A DNA stretch of 64,000 nt from Mucilaginibacter agri (GTDB taxonomy: Bacteria > Bacteroidota > Bacteroidia > Sphingobacteriales > Sphingobacteriaceae): positions 372,001 through 436,000 of the forward strand of contig NZ_WWEO01000045.1 in NCBI RefSeq assembly GCF_009928685.1. Reading direction: 5' to 3'. Below are positions 43,272 to 52,635 of this stretch, in pieces. The notes beneath the pieces are model-generated. The model was given only the letters and a program-made list of their open reading frames with translations. It searched no databases and was not told the origin of the DNA. Position numbers and translations under genes: made by a program. Numbering within the stretch: position 1 is the stretch's first letter; each line of letters opens with the position of its first letter.

Positions 43272-46200
43272 TTAATGTTGCGAGAATTTCTTCTCGCCGT
43301 CTTTATTATCTTCCTGTAGTTTTTTCAATTTTTTCTCGCCGTAAGCGAACTTGGTGATCACGTAAAACAATACCGGCACAATAAAGATAGCCATGGATGT
43401 TGCGGCAAGCATACCACCAAACACAGTCCAACCAATTGTCTGACGAGCTACACCACCCGCTCCAGATGCCCACACCAGCGGTAATACGCCCAATATAAAG
43501 GCCATAGAAGTCATAATAATTGGGCGTAAACGGAGCCTCACTGCATCTAACGTAGCCTGTTCCAGTTCCATCCCACCATCTACCCTTTCTTTGGCAAACT
43601 CTACGATCAGGATCGCATTCTTGGCCGAGAGACCAATTAAAGTAATCAAACCGATCTGTGCATATACATTGTTAGTTAACTCGGATTTAAACGTCAGGAA
43701 CAATATGGCGCCGAACGCACCAAGCGGCACCGCGAGCAGCACAGAGAATGGTACCGACCAACTCTCGTACAGTGCCGATAAGAACAGGAATACGAAAGCG
43801 ATAGATAATATGAAGATATAAACCGTTTTAGATCCTGATAATAACTCCTCGCGGCTTAAACCCGAAAACTCATATCCATAGCCCTGCGGCAATGTGCTTG
43901 CAGCCACTTCTTGCAGGGCTTTTAAAGCGTCGCCGCTACTATAACCTGGTGCAGGGTTACCATCAATCTCCGCCGAACGGAAGAGATTATAGTGTGATAT
44001 CAAAGGCGCGTTCTCAATGATTTTATATGTAGTTACTGTACTTAACGGCACCATGGTGCCCGATGAGTTACGAACAAAGTATTGCCCTATGTTTTGAATG
44101 TTTGTACGATAGTTAGTATCGGCCTGGGCTACCACCCTAAAGTTCCGACCATAGATGGTAAAATCATTAATATAAGCACTACCCATATAGGTTTGCAGCG
44201 CATTATTAATATCTGCAATACTCACTCCCATGCGTTTCGCCTTTTCACGATCTATAACCAGCTGATAAGCAGGTGTACGGGCGGTGAAGAATGAGAATGC
44301 CTTAGCAATTTCGGGTCGCTTGTTAACCTCCGCTGTGAAATTTTGCAGTACCTTCTCAAAATTCTTGATGTCGCCGCCCGCTTCTTTCTCCTCTAATATA
44401 AAAGAGAAACCAGCGGTACTACCCAAACCCGGAATAGCCGGCGGTGGGATTACGATTACATTGGCTTCTTTAAAGCGCGACAACTTCTTCTGCAAGGTGC
44501 CTACTAATGTAAAAAGTTGATCTTTCTTATCTTCACGCTTATCCCACGGTTTCAGCTGAACGAAAATGGTTGCACTATTTGATTTACTTGCAAAGTTTAC
44601 TGCGTTTAACCCACCCAGAGCGGCATAGTGGCCAATTGCTGGGATGCTATCCAGCGTCTTCATCATCTCGTGCAGTAAGGTAACTGTACGTTGGGTTGAT
44701 GAAGCCTCTGGGATATCATAAGTTATATACACCCGACCATCGTCCTCTGTGGGGATAAAGCCCGAGGGCTTGTTTTTGAACAGGAATATGGTGCCAACAA
44801 TGATACATAGCAGGATAAAGAATACTGTTTTAGAGTGTTTAATGCTTATATCAACCCCATTTCGGTAGCGGTGCGAAAGCCTGTCGAACCAGCCATTAAA
44901 GGCATCGAAAAATTTATCCAGAAAGTTCTTCTTCTTATCCGGATCATGTGGTTTCAGCAACAGCATACATAAAGCGGGTGTCAATGACAAGGCCACAAAA
45001 GCTGAGATTAACACTGAAATTGCAATCGTGATCGCAAACTGTTGGTACAAACGCCCCACAATACCCGGCACAAAACCTACCGGTACAAACACCGCCGCCA
45101 AAATCAATGCAATAGCGATTACCGGCGCCGAAATATCATTCATAGCATGTTGTACGGCATCATGAGGCGACATTTTTTCTTCATCAATATAGTGCTGTAC
45201 TGCTTCCACTACCACAATGGCATCATCCACCACAATACCGATAGCTAAGACGAAACCAAATAAGGTTAAGGTGTTAATAGTGAAACCCAGCGGAATAAAG
45301 AATATAAAAGTACCTATAATGGATACTGGAATTGCCAATACCGGAATCAATGTTGCTCTCCAGCTCTGTAAGAATAAGAATACAACCAGAATAACCAGCA
45401 ACAATGCGATAACTAACGTATCAATTACCTCATGCACAGACACTTTAACCACAGTGATGGATTCGAACGGCACAACGTAATCAACCCCGGCCGGGAAAGA
45501 TTTCTTAAGCTGCTCCATCGTGGCGTAAACAGCATCGGCGGTTTCAAGTGCGTTACTGCCTGGTGCCTGGTAAACCAATAGATATGAAGCGCGTTTACCA
45601 TCGACAAAAGAGTTACCAGAGTAGTTAAATTTACCCAACTCAACCCTCGCAACATCTTTTAAGTGTACAACAGCGCCAGTGCTCGGTTGCGTACGTACAA
45701 TTACGTTCTCAAATTCTTCGGGCTTTACTAAACGGCCTTTGGTTAATACGGTATACTCAAAGGTTTGTCCGTTCTCTTGCGGTGGCGCACCAACAGTACC
45801 CGCAGCCACCTGTACGTTTTGTTCAGTAAGTGCGCCTGTAACGTCGGCTGCTGTCATGCCGAGGGCGGCAAGTTTATCGGGCTTAAGCCAAATACGCATA
45901 CTAAAGTCATCGGCACGTGTAAACACGTCGCCCACACCCTTACTACGTAACAGCGCATCTCTAACAAATACGTTGGTATAGTTATCTAAAAAGGTAACGT
46001 TATGCTCTCCTTTGGGCGAAAAGATCGCCACGAGCATCAATATACTTGGGTTACGTTTACGTACTGTTAAACCCAAGCGCTGTACTTCTTGAGGCAAAGT
46101 TGGTTGAGCGATGCCCACGCGGTTCTGTACGTCGAGAGCTGCTATATTAATATCGGTACCAACTTCAAAGTTAACGGTCATGCTCATTTGGCCGTTGCTG

Positions 46201-46451
46201 GTACTGTTGCTTTGCAGGTAGGTCATGCCGGGAGTACCATTCACCTGTACTTCAACCGGTGTTGCAACAGTTTGCTCAACTGTTAATGCATCGGCTCCCG
46301 TATAGGTACCGGTTACTTGTACCGTTGGTGGTGTAATTTCCGGATACTGCCCTATCGGGAGGCTGCTCATAGCCAATAACCCTACCACCACAATTACTAT
46401 GGATATTACAATAGCTGTTACCGGCCTGCGTATAAAGGTATCTGCGATCAT
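43272..46451 (-). CDS. AcrB-type RND multidrug efflux permease (HAE-1)
   Basis: 1059 residues, full length. MIADTFIRRPVTAIVISIVIVVVGLLA at the start, two 6-helix bundles and two large periplasmic loops, the proton-relay region IGIVVDDAIVVVEAV (TM4), and the late GLSAKNAILIVEFAKE and RLRPIIMTSMAFILG motifs are those of AcrB/MexB. It exports hydrophobic and amphiphilic compounds by proton antiport. Third gene of a tolC-MFP-RND operon, 25 bases after the MFP gene. Confidence 0.96.
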   Translation of the reverse strand: MIADTFIRRPVTAIVISIVIVVVGLLAMSSLPIGQYPEITPPTVQVTGTYTGADALTVEQTVATPVEVQVNGTPGMTYLQSNSTSNGQMSMTVNFEVGTDINIAALDVQNRVGIAQPTLPQEVQRLGLTVRKRNPSILMLVAIFSPKGEHNVTFLDNYTNVFVRDALLRSKGVGDVFTRADDFSMRIWLKPDKLAALGMTAADVTGALTEQNVQVAAGTVGAPPQENGQTFEYTVLTKGRLVKPEEFENVIVRTQPSTGAVVHLKDVARVELGKFNYSGNSFVDGKRASYLLVYQAPGSNALETADAVYATMEQLKKSFPAGVDYVVPFESITVVKVSVHEVIDTLVIALLLVILVVFLFLQSWRATLIPVLAIPVSIIGTFIFFIPLGFTINTLTLFGFVLAIGIVVDDAIVVVEAVQHYIDEEKMSPHDAVQHAMNDISAPVIAIALILAAVFVPVGFVPGIVGRLYQQFAITIAISVLISAFVALSLTPALCMLLLKPHDPDKKKNFLDKFFDAFNGWFDRLSHRYRNGVDISIKHSKTVFFILLCIIVGTIFLFKNKPSGFIPTEDDGRVYITYDIPEASSTQRTVTLLHEMMKTLDSIPAIGHYAALGGLNAVNFASKSNSATIFVQLKPWDKREDKKDQLFTLVGTLQKKLSRFKEANVIVIPPPAIPGLGSTAGFSFILEEKEAGGDIKNFEKVLQNFTAEVNKRPEIAKAFSFFTARTPAYQLVIDREKAKRMGVSIADINNALQTYMGSAYINDFTIYGRNFRVVAQADTNYRTNIQNIGQYFVRNSSGTMVPLSTVTTYKIIENAPLISHYNLFRSAEIDGNPAPGYSSGDALKALQEVAASTLPQGYGYEFSGLSREELLSGSKTVYIFILSIAFVFLFLSALYESWSVPFSVLLAVPLGAFGAILFLTFKSELTNNVYAQIGLITLIGLSAKNAILIVEFAKERVDGGMELEQATLDAVRLRLRPIIMTSMAFILGVLPLVWASGAGGVARQTIGWTVFGGMLAATSMAIFIVPVLFYVITKFAYGEKKLKKLQEDNKDGEKKFSQH

Positions 46452-46476
46452 CTCTTGTCTTTATGGTTACCGGTAA

Positions 46477-47619
46477 TTATTTTCCTTGTTGTTTAGCTCC
46501 AGCCTGGCCAGGTGCGCCTTGCTGTTGCGGAGGTCCTAAAGTTATTTTTCCACCGTCTTTCAAACGTTGAAAGCCGTCGGTGATAACCTTATCGCCAGAT
46601 TTTAGGCCGTGCAGAATCACGATGTTATCTCTAATCCTCGGGCCTATCATTACTTTAATCTGATGTGCGATTGTGTCGGCCGCAGTAAATACAAAGTATT
46701 CGCCCATTTGCTCGCTAATAGCTTTGTAAGGGATTTGCACACGATCGCCCGACTCATTATTCAATACATTCAGCACAGCGCTCATGCCATCTTTTAACAC
46801 ATCCTTTTCGTTGGCGAACTGTACACGCACTTTAATACTTCCGGTTGTGTTGTTTACACCGCGGTCAATAGCCACTATTTTGCCCGGTTTATCGTAAATG
46901 GTACCGTCAGACAGCTTCAATCTGAAAGTAGAGTCTGTGCTGCTTTTCTGGTAAGCATAGAAGCGTTGCAAGTCTTGTTCATTTACTACGATATCAACAG
47001 CTATCGGATGCTCAGTAGATATAGTATTTAATAAGGTAGTGCCAGGCGTAACCTGCGAACCTAACCTAACCTGCGATATGCCAATGCGACCAGTAAACGG
47101 TGCTGTGATAATGGAATAAGAAAGATCTGTCTGGGCTGACAATACACCGGCCTTAGCAACGTCTACCTGTCCTTTGCTGGTTTCAAGCGAAGCCACCGCC
47201 TGGTCGTAGGTTTGGCGTGCAACAGCGTCCTGCTTCAGCAGAAAAGTGTAACGGTCTTCATCCTTTTTCGCTTTTACCAAATTGGCATTTGCTGCACTTA
47301 GATTAGCCTTCGCTTGCTCAAAAGCAGCAATATATTTACGCCTGTCTATCTCGTAAAGCGCTTTGCCTTTAGGTACAACTTCACCTTCTTTAAAGAATAT
47401 ACCCGTAATAAAGCCCGAAACCTGGCTACGGAGCTCAACACTGTTAAGAGCCACCACGGTGCCCTGGTATGGATCATAGTATACTGCATCCGCAGTTTTT
47501 GCTTCTGTAACGGCAACGGGCGTTGGTGGAAGAGCGGCGTTTTGCTTTCCCTGTTGTTTACAAGATGCCAATAACGCTATACTTACTGCAGTACTTAAAC
47601 CTAAGTATTTTATATTCAT
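46477..47619 (-). CDS. RND efflux membrane fusion protein (AcrA type)
   Basis: 380 residues. Lipobox LLASC (C about 20), so membrane-anchored in the periplasm. Lipoyl half-motif VSGFITGIFFKEGEVVPKGKALYEID, hairpin helices (AKANLSAANANLVKAKKDEDRY...), second lipoyl half APFTGRIGISQVRLGSQV, and a Gly/Gln-rich end. It bridges the permease and the TolC channel. It starts 8 bases after the TolC-like gene. Confidence 0.95.
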   Translation of the reverse strand: MNIKYLGLSTAVSIALLASCKQQGKQNAALPPTPVAVTEAKTADAVYYDPYQGTVVALNSVELRSQVSGFITGIFFKEGEVVPKGKALYEIDRRKYIAAFEQAKANLSAANANLVKAKKDEDRYTFLLKQDAVARQTYDQAVASLETSKGQVDVAKAGVLSAQTDLSYSIITAPFTGRIGISQVRLGSQVTPGTTLLNTISTEHPIAVDIVVNEQDLQRFYAYQKSSTDSTFRLKLSDGTIYDKPGKIVAIDRGVNNTTGSIKVRVQFANEKDVLKDGMSAVLNVLNNESGDRVQIPYKAISEQMGEYFVFTAADTIAHQIKVMIGPRIRDNIVILHGLKSGDKVITDGFQRLKDGGKITLGPPQQQGAPGQAGAKQQGK

Positions 47620-47627
47620 ATGGTAGA

Positions 47628-49004
47628 TTATCTAACTGTTAAAGTTCCTAATGCTTTTTCTAAATCAATTTTGCTGGATAATAATGTAAACAGCGCATTA
47701 TAGTAGCTCAATTCGGCGGTACGCAGGCCAGACTGTGCTACAATAACGTCGAGATAAGTTTTAATCCCCTCTCGATATTGTAATTCTACTATAGTATCTA
47801 CATCCTTAGCCAAATCAACATTTTGTTTTAAGAATAGCCAATTGGTGTAATTACTTTTATAGTCTGATAGTGCCTGCACATACTCGGTATTGATTACGTT
47901 ACGTGTGTTTACAATATCGAGGTCTACCCTATCTTCCTGTAAACGCGCTTTGGCCAAATTCTGTAAACGCTTGGTTCCTGTAAAAATAGGCAGGTTTAGG
48001 CTTAGGCCAATAAGAGAAGTTGGATAGGCATTTTTGTACTGATCGCTGAAATGATCATTAAAATAAAGCAAGCTGTAACTACCAACAGCTGATAACGATG
48101 GCAGCCAGCCATATTTATAATAGTTTACATTTAAGGCTTGGAGATTCTTTTGAGCTGCCAGTTGCCTGTACTCTACCCTGTTTTCGATATTTAACACCTG
48201 GTTGGTATCGATAGTAGCAGTTTTAACAAATTGGGCAGAATCATAGGTAAGCACTAATTGCTTTTCGGGCGCCAAGCCCATTACTTGTTTGAGATAAGCT
48301 GCTTTACTTTTTATAGCCTCCAATGTTTGTTTGCGGCCGGCTAATGAGTTATTTAGATTGATGGTGGCTTGCTTATAATCAGTTTTATCAACTACACCTG
48401 CCTGGTAGCGGGAGTATGAATCCTTTAAACTACGCTGAAGCCTGGTAATATCTTCATTATATATATCGAGTTGTTTTTCTGAAAGCAGAACGTCAAAAAA
48501 CGATTTACTAACGTCGGCCACCAAGGCTATCTGACTAACTTCAGTTCCCTGTTTATAATATTGCCTCGAATACTTTGCAGCGCGTGACGCCAGAAGTACA
48601 TCGTTATTATAAATAGTCTGGCTGGCTTGCAGTGCAAGGGTTGATACATTTTTGCCAACACCAACAATTTGGCCGTTGCCTGTACCGCCGGTTGTGCCGC
48701 CCGTCCCCGTTCCTGTCCCGGTACCAGTTCCGCCTACGCCAGCTACCGCCCGTTGAAAATAATAATTGTATCCTGCCGTTGAAGTTAATTGTGGCAGCCA
48801 ACCCGAAAGCCCTATACGTATATCACGTTCGTTTATTTGCTCGTCGATAGATGCCTGCCTTACCGCGGGCTGATTGCGCAGAGCAAAATCTATGCATTGT
48901 TGCAAATTCAATGTGCGGGTGGTAGAGTCGGTACTGTTTTGGGCTAAAATCGATTTAGTTGTTAACAGTAAAATAACTAATAGAGAGTAAAATGTTTTTT
49001 TCAT
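47628..49004 (-). CDS. TolC-family outer-membrane efflux channel
   Basis: 458 residues, signal peptide about 1-21 (ILA-Q). Two OEP repeats: LNLQQCIDFALRNQPAVRQA, YSRYQAGVVDKTDYKQA, SLNLPIFTGTKRLQ, and VELQYREGIKTYLDVIVAQ. It carries an odd run of alternating Gly/Thr (about residues 90-117) inside the first barrel or extracellular turn. First gene of the efflux operon. Confidence 0.95.
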   Translation of the reverse strand: MKKTFYSLLVILLLTTKSILAQNSTDSTTRTLNLQQCIDFALRNQPAVRQASIDEQINERDIRIGLSGWLPQLTSTAGYNYYFQRAVAGVGGTGTGTGTGTGGTTGGTGNGQIVGVGKNVSTLALQASQTIYNNDVLLASRAAKYSRQYYKQGTEVSQIALVADVSKSFFDVLLSEKQLDIYNEDITRLQRSLKDSYSRYQAGVVDKTDYKQATINLNNSLAGRKQTLEAIKSKAAYLKQVMGLAPEKQLVLTYDSAQFVKTATIDTNQVLNIENRVEYRQLAAQKNLQALNVNYYKYGWLPSLSAVGSYSLLYFNDHFSDQYKNAYPTSLIGLSLNLPIFTGTKRLQNLAKARLQEDRVDLDIVNTRNVINTEYVQALSDYKSNYTNWLFLKQNVDLAKDVDTIVELQYREGIKTYLDVIVAQSGLRTAELSYYNALFTLLSSKIDLEKALGTLTVR

Positions 49005-49304
49005 CCAGGTAGTTGATGCCTTAAAAACGCATAATTACAACATAAGTTTACTTAATAAAAATAAACGCGAAAAATGTTACAATACTCAAACATATAAGTT
49101 TTTATGCATAAAATGCATACTTAAAAGTCCTTTTGGGCGTTGAAAATATTTTGTTTTTGATTACAGGATAAAATAAATTTTTAATTAATTTGCCCAATGG
49201 TATTTTGTTACGCTACGTAATGATGTGCAAAAAAATTACACGCCAAGTATAAGTTATAAGCTTTTTCATGGTATTTTTACAAAAAATTTAAGCAGAGTTA
49301 ATAC
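49005..49304. promoter_or_regulatory. 300-base divergent spacer between efflux operon and sphingolipid locus
   Basis: Very AT-rich, no gene. It holds the palindrome TTACG-CTA-CGTAA (49208-49220) and a TATAAG-rich leader before the sphingolipid start. It should hold promoters for both directions; no exact -33/-7 pair could be fixed. Confidence 0.4.
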
Positions 49305-50513
49305 ATGGGTAAAAAACTACATGATAAAATCGCTCAGTTTACGGAAGCTGCTGTAGCCCGGGAACGTGGTGTATACCCGTTCTTTAGGCCAATAGAATCC
49401 GGACAAGATACTGAGGTTATTATCAATGGCAAACGGGTGTTAATGTTTGGTTCAAACTCTTATTTAGGTTTAACCAATCACCCCGCGATTAAAGAAGCTT
49501 CTAAAAAAGCGATAGATAAATATGGCACAGGTTGTGCCGGTTCGCGCTTTTTGAACGGAACGCTTGATATCCACATAGAGTTAGAAGACAGATTGGCTGC
49601 CTACGTTGGTAAGGAAGCTGCTGTATTATTTAGTACTGGTTTCCAAGTTAATCTGGGTGTGCTTTCGAGCATTACCGGACGTAACGATTATTTAATATTG
49701 GATGAATACGACCATGCATCTATTATTGATGGTAGCCGTTTATCATTCTCAAGAGTAATTAAATACGCTCACAATGACATGCAAGACCTGCGCCGCAAGC
49801 TTAGCTTGTTGCCAGAAGAAGCTGTTAAACTGATTGCAGTTGACGGTATATTCAGCATGGAAGGTGATATTGTAAAATTACCTGAATTAGTACAAATAGC
49901 TGAAGAGTTTGGTGCTAATATTATGGTAGATGATGCACACAGCTTAGGTGTAATTGGCGATAAAGGTGCCGGTACAGCTTCACACTTTGGTTTAACCGAT
50001 GATGTGGATTTGATTATGGGTACGTTCAGTAAATCATTTGCATCCTTAGGTGGTTTCATTGCTGCTGATCATGCAACTATCGACTACTTAAAGCACCGTG
50101 CACGTTCTTTAATGTTTAGCGCAAGTATGACGCCAGCCTCTGTAGCAAGTGTTATTGCAGCGTTAGATATTATTGAAGCCGAGCCTGAGCGCATTACAAA
50201 ATTGTGGGATAACACTAATTATGCCATGAAACTTCTACTGGACGAAGGTTTTGACCTGGGCCCTACCGAAAGCCCGATATTACCTATATATATACGTGAT
50301 AACGAGAAAACCTACATGGTAACCAAACAGCTACAAAATCAAGGCGTGTTTGTAAATCCTGTTGTTTCTCCGGCAGTACCTTCAGATTCTTCATTACTAC
50401 GTTTCTCATTAATGGCTACACACACATTCAGCCAAATCGACGAAGCTATTGAGAAGATCTCTAAAGCTTGTAAAGAAGTTGGTGTATTTAATACCGTTAA
50501 CGAAAAAATATGA
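49305..50513 (+). CDS. spt: Serine palmitoyltransferase
   Basis: 402 residues, soluble alpha-oxoamine synthase. It condenses serine with a fatty acyl thioester to give 3-ketosphinganine, the first step of sphingolipid synthesis. GSNSYLGLTNHP, GTGCAGSRFLNGT, DEYDHASIIDGSRLS, VDDAHSLGV and the PLP lysine K243 in GTFSKSFASLGGF fit the Sphingobacterium-type SPT. 2-amino-3-ketobutyrate CoA ligase and BioF are close relatives, but the ATGA overlap with a GNAT acyltransferase and the inositol-lipid neighbours favour SPT. Confidence 0.92.
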   Translation: MGKKLHDKIAQFTEAAVARERGVYPFFRPIESGQDTEVIINGKRVLMFGSNSYLGLTNHPAIKEASKKAIDKYGTGCAGSRFLNGTLDIHIELEDRLAAYVGKEAAVLFSTGFQVNLGVLSSITGRNDYLILDEYDHASIIDGSRLSFSRVIKYAHNDMQDLRRKLSLLPEEAVKLIAVDGIFSMEGDIVKLPELVQIAEEFGANIMVDDAHSLGVIGDKGAGTASHFGLTDDVDLIMGTFSKSFASLGGFIAADHATIDYLKHRARSLMFSASMTPASVASVIAALDIIEAEPERITKLWDNTNYAMKLLLDEGFDLGPTESPILPIYIRDNEKTYMVTKQLQNQGVFVNPVVSPAVPSDSSLLRFSLMATHTFSQIDEAIEKISKACKEVGVFNTVNEKI

Positions 50514-51628
50514 AGAAAATACTGCCTGTGAGTTCCAAAAAGGAACTGGGGGCTTTTATTGATTTTCCGCATGATCTGTATAAAAATGATCCGAATTATG
50601 TTCCGGAACTTTTTATCGCTCAAAGAGATCTGTTGACTACTCACCCATTCCACAAACACTCATCGCTGCAGTGTTTTCTGGCATATGACGATAACAAAAT
50701 AGTTGGCCGTATAGCCGCTATAGATAATACAAACCACAACAAATTCAATGAAGCCAATGATGGCTTCTTTGGTTTTTTTGACTCTATAAACGATCTGGAA
50801 GTCGCTCAGCTATTGTTTGATGCCGCTACCAAATGGCTTAAAGAGAAAGGTGCAACCAAACTGGTTGGCCCTGCCAATCCATCAACCAATGAGGTTTGTG
50901 GGTTATTGGTAAAAGGTTTTGACAGGCCACCAATGGTAATGATGCCCTACAACCCACCCTATTATGTTGAACTACTTGAAAAATTAGGCTTAACAAAACA
51001 GGTAGACTTATTGGCATGGTACTGGGACGATAAAAGCTACAACGATAAATCGCTTCAGTTGCTTGAGAAGTTGCAGGATCGTTTGAAGCGTAACAGTAAC
51101 ATTATCATCCGTAACATCAATCTGAAAAACTTTAAGCAAGAAGCTGACGCTTTACGCGACGTTTATAATAGTGCCTGGGACAAAAACATGGGATTTTTCC
51201 CAATGACTAACGAGGAGTTTGACTATACAGCCAAAGATCTGAAAATGATTCTTGATCCGGATTTTGCTTTCGTTGCAGAGCAGGAAGGTAAGATAGTAGG
51301 CTTTGGTGTTGCTATTCCAGATTTGAACCAGGTACTTAAAACTATAAAACGAGGCAGGTTATTGCCTACCGGTCTTTTTAAATTATTATTAAATAAAAAG
51401 AAAGTTAACGGTATCCGCATTATGCTTTTAGGAGTTATTGATGGTTACCGTAAAATGGGTATTGAAGCAGTTTTATACGGGTCTATTATAAGAGAATATC
51501 GCCGTAAGAAATTCAAATACGCCGAGGCCTCATGGACATTGGAGCATAATGATATGGTAAACATCGCCATTAAAAACATTGGCGGCGACCAATATAAAAC
51601 CTATAGAATTTACGAAAAGGCTATATGA
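50510..51628 (+). CDS. GNAT-superfamily acyltransferase, candidate ceramide synthase
   Basis: 372 residues with no signal peptide. An N-terminal part (KILPVSSKKELGAFIDFPHDLYKNDPNYVPEL) and a double GNAT-like fold with FLAYDDNKIVGRIAAI and FAFVAEQEGKIVGFGVAIPD acetyl-CoA-side strands, then LLGVIDGYRKMGIEAVLY. It overlaps the spt stop (ATGA) and the reductase gene (ATGA). In Caulobacter a GNAT-like protein in a similar position (bCerS) N-acylates the sphingoid base. By analogy this is the best candidate for that step. Confidence 0.8.
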   Translation: MKKILPVSSKKELGAFIDFPHDLYKNDPNYVPELFIAQRDLLTTHPFHKHSSLQCFLAYDDNKIVGRIAAIDNTNHNKFNEANDGFFGFFDSINDLEVAQLLFDAATKWLKEKGATKLVGPANPSTNEVCGLLVKGFDRPPMVMMPYNPPYYVELLEKLGLTKQVDLLAWYWDDKSYNDKSLQLLEKLQDRLKRNSNIIIRNINLKNFKQEADALRDVYNSAWDKNMGFFPMTNEEFDYTAKDLKMILDPDFAFVAEQEGKIVGFGVAIPDLNQVLKTIKRGRLLPTGLFKLLLNKKKVNGIRIMLLGVIDGYRKMGIEAVLYGSIIREYRRKKFKYAEASWTLEHNDMVNIAIKNIGGDQYKTYRIYEKAI

Positions 51629-52608
51629 GGGAGCGGGTTTTAATAACCGGCGCAAGCGGATTTGTTGGATACCATCTTATTGAAGAAGCGCTGAGCCAAA
51701 ACCTCGAAGTATTTGTAGCTTTAAGGAAGAGTAGTAAAACAGATCATTTTACACATCTAAACGTACAGCTTACTTATCCAAAGTTTAATGATATTGATGC
51801 ATTAACCGAAGAGATTAGAGCTAATAAATACGATTATATTATCCATGCGGCTGGTGCAACAAAAGCTAAGTCGCAGGCGCAGTATAACCATATAAACGCA
51901 ACTTATACCGTTAACCTTGCCAAAGCGGCAGTTGCAGGCGGGGTTAAAAAATTTGTGTTTATGAGCAGCCTCGCGGCGGGCGGGCCACGCACAACGTTAA
52001 ACGGCATCATATCAGAAAATGATGAACCGCACCCGGTAACACAATACGGAAGAAGTAAATTACTTGCGGAACAAGAATTAAAGAAGATCCCTGATTTAAA
52101 CTATACGATTTTAAGGCCGACTGCTGTCTATGGTCCCCGCGAACGCGATATCTTTATTGTAATAAAACAAATAGTTAAAGGCATTGAGCCATATATTGGC
52201 AAAGAGGAACAAAAACTAAGTTTTATATACGTTAAAGATTTGGCGGGTGCCACCATAAAGGCCTTATACGGAGGCAATCGCAGCACTTATAACATAGCCG
52301 ATGGTAACTTTTACAGCAGGTACGAAATGGCAAATATTATTAAGGATGTACTCCAACTTAATACTTTCAAATTTCATCTGCCTGTCACCTTTGTAAAATT
52401 AGTTGCATCGATAAGTGAAAAAGTTGGTTCTTTGACGAGCAAAACTCCCGCATTAAATATCGATAAGCTAAATGAACTCTTAGGGGTTAACTGGGCTTGC
52501 AGTATTGAGGCGGCAAAGCAAGAGCTGGGATTTTACCCGGTGTATAATTTAGATAAAGGATTACAGGAGTCAATAAAGTGGTATAAAGAACACAAGTGGC
52601 TCAAATAA
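51625..52608 (+). CDS. NAD-dependent epimerase/dehydratase-type reductase, candidate ceramide reductase (CerR-like)
   Basis: 327 residues, extended SDR. Dinucleotide site GASGFVG (9-15), active-site YGRSK (Tyr141, Lys145), FVFMSSLAA with the catalytic Ser region, and LRPTAVYGPRERD. It follows the acyltransferase with a 4-base overlap. In Caulobacter CerR and in Bacteroides a similar protein reduce the 3-keto group of the sphingoid base or ketoceramide; sugar epimerase is the formal family name, but no sugar genes are near. Confidence 0.82.
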   Translation: MRERVLITGASGFVGYHLIEEALSQNLEVFVALRKSSKTDHFTHLNVQLTYPKFNDIDALTEEIRANKYDYIIHAAGATKAKSQAQYNHINATYTVNLAKAAVAGGVKKFVFMSSLAAGGPRTTLNGIISENDEPHPVTQYGRSKLLAEQELKKIPDLNYTILRPTAVYGPRERDIFIVIKQIVKGIEPYIGKEEQKLSFIYVKDLAGATIKALYGGNRSTYNIADGNFYSRYEMANIIKDVLQLNTFKFHLPVTFVKLVASISEKVGSLTSKTPALNIDKLNELLGVNWACSIEAAKQELGFYPVYNLDKGLQESIKWYKEHKWLK

Positions 52609-52635
52609 GATTTAACTCGAATAAAAATAGAATAC

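Noticed and set aside
49305..50513. Naming the SPT gene as glycine C-acetyltransferase (KBL) or a second BioF
   Set aside because: Overlap with acyltransferase and reductase genes and the inositol-lipid context favour SPT; bioF is already present at 13661 beside bioD.
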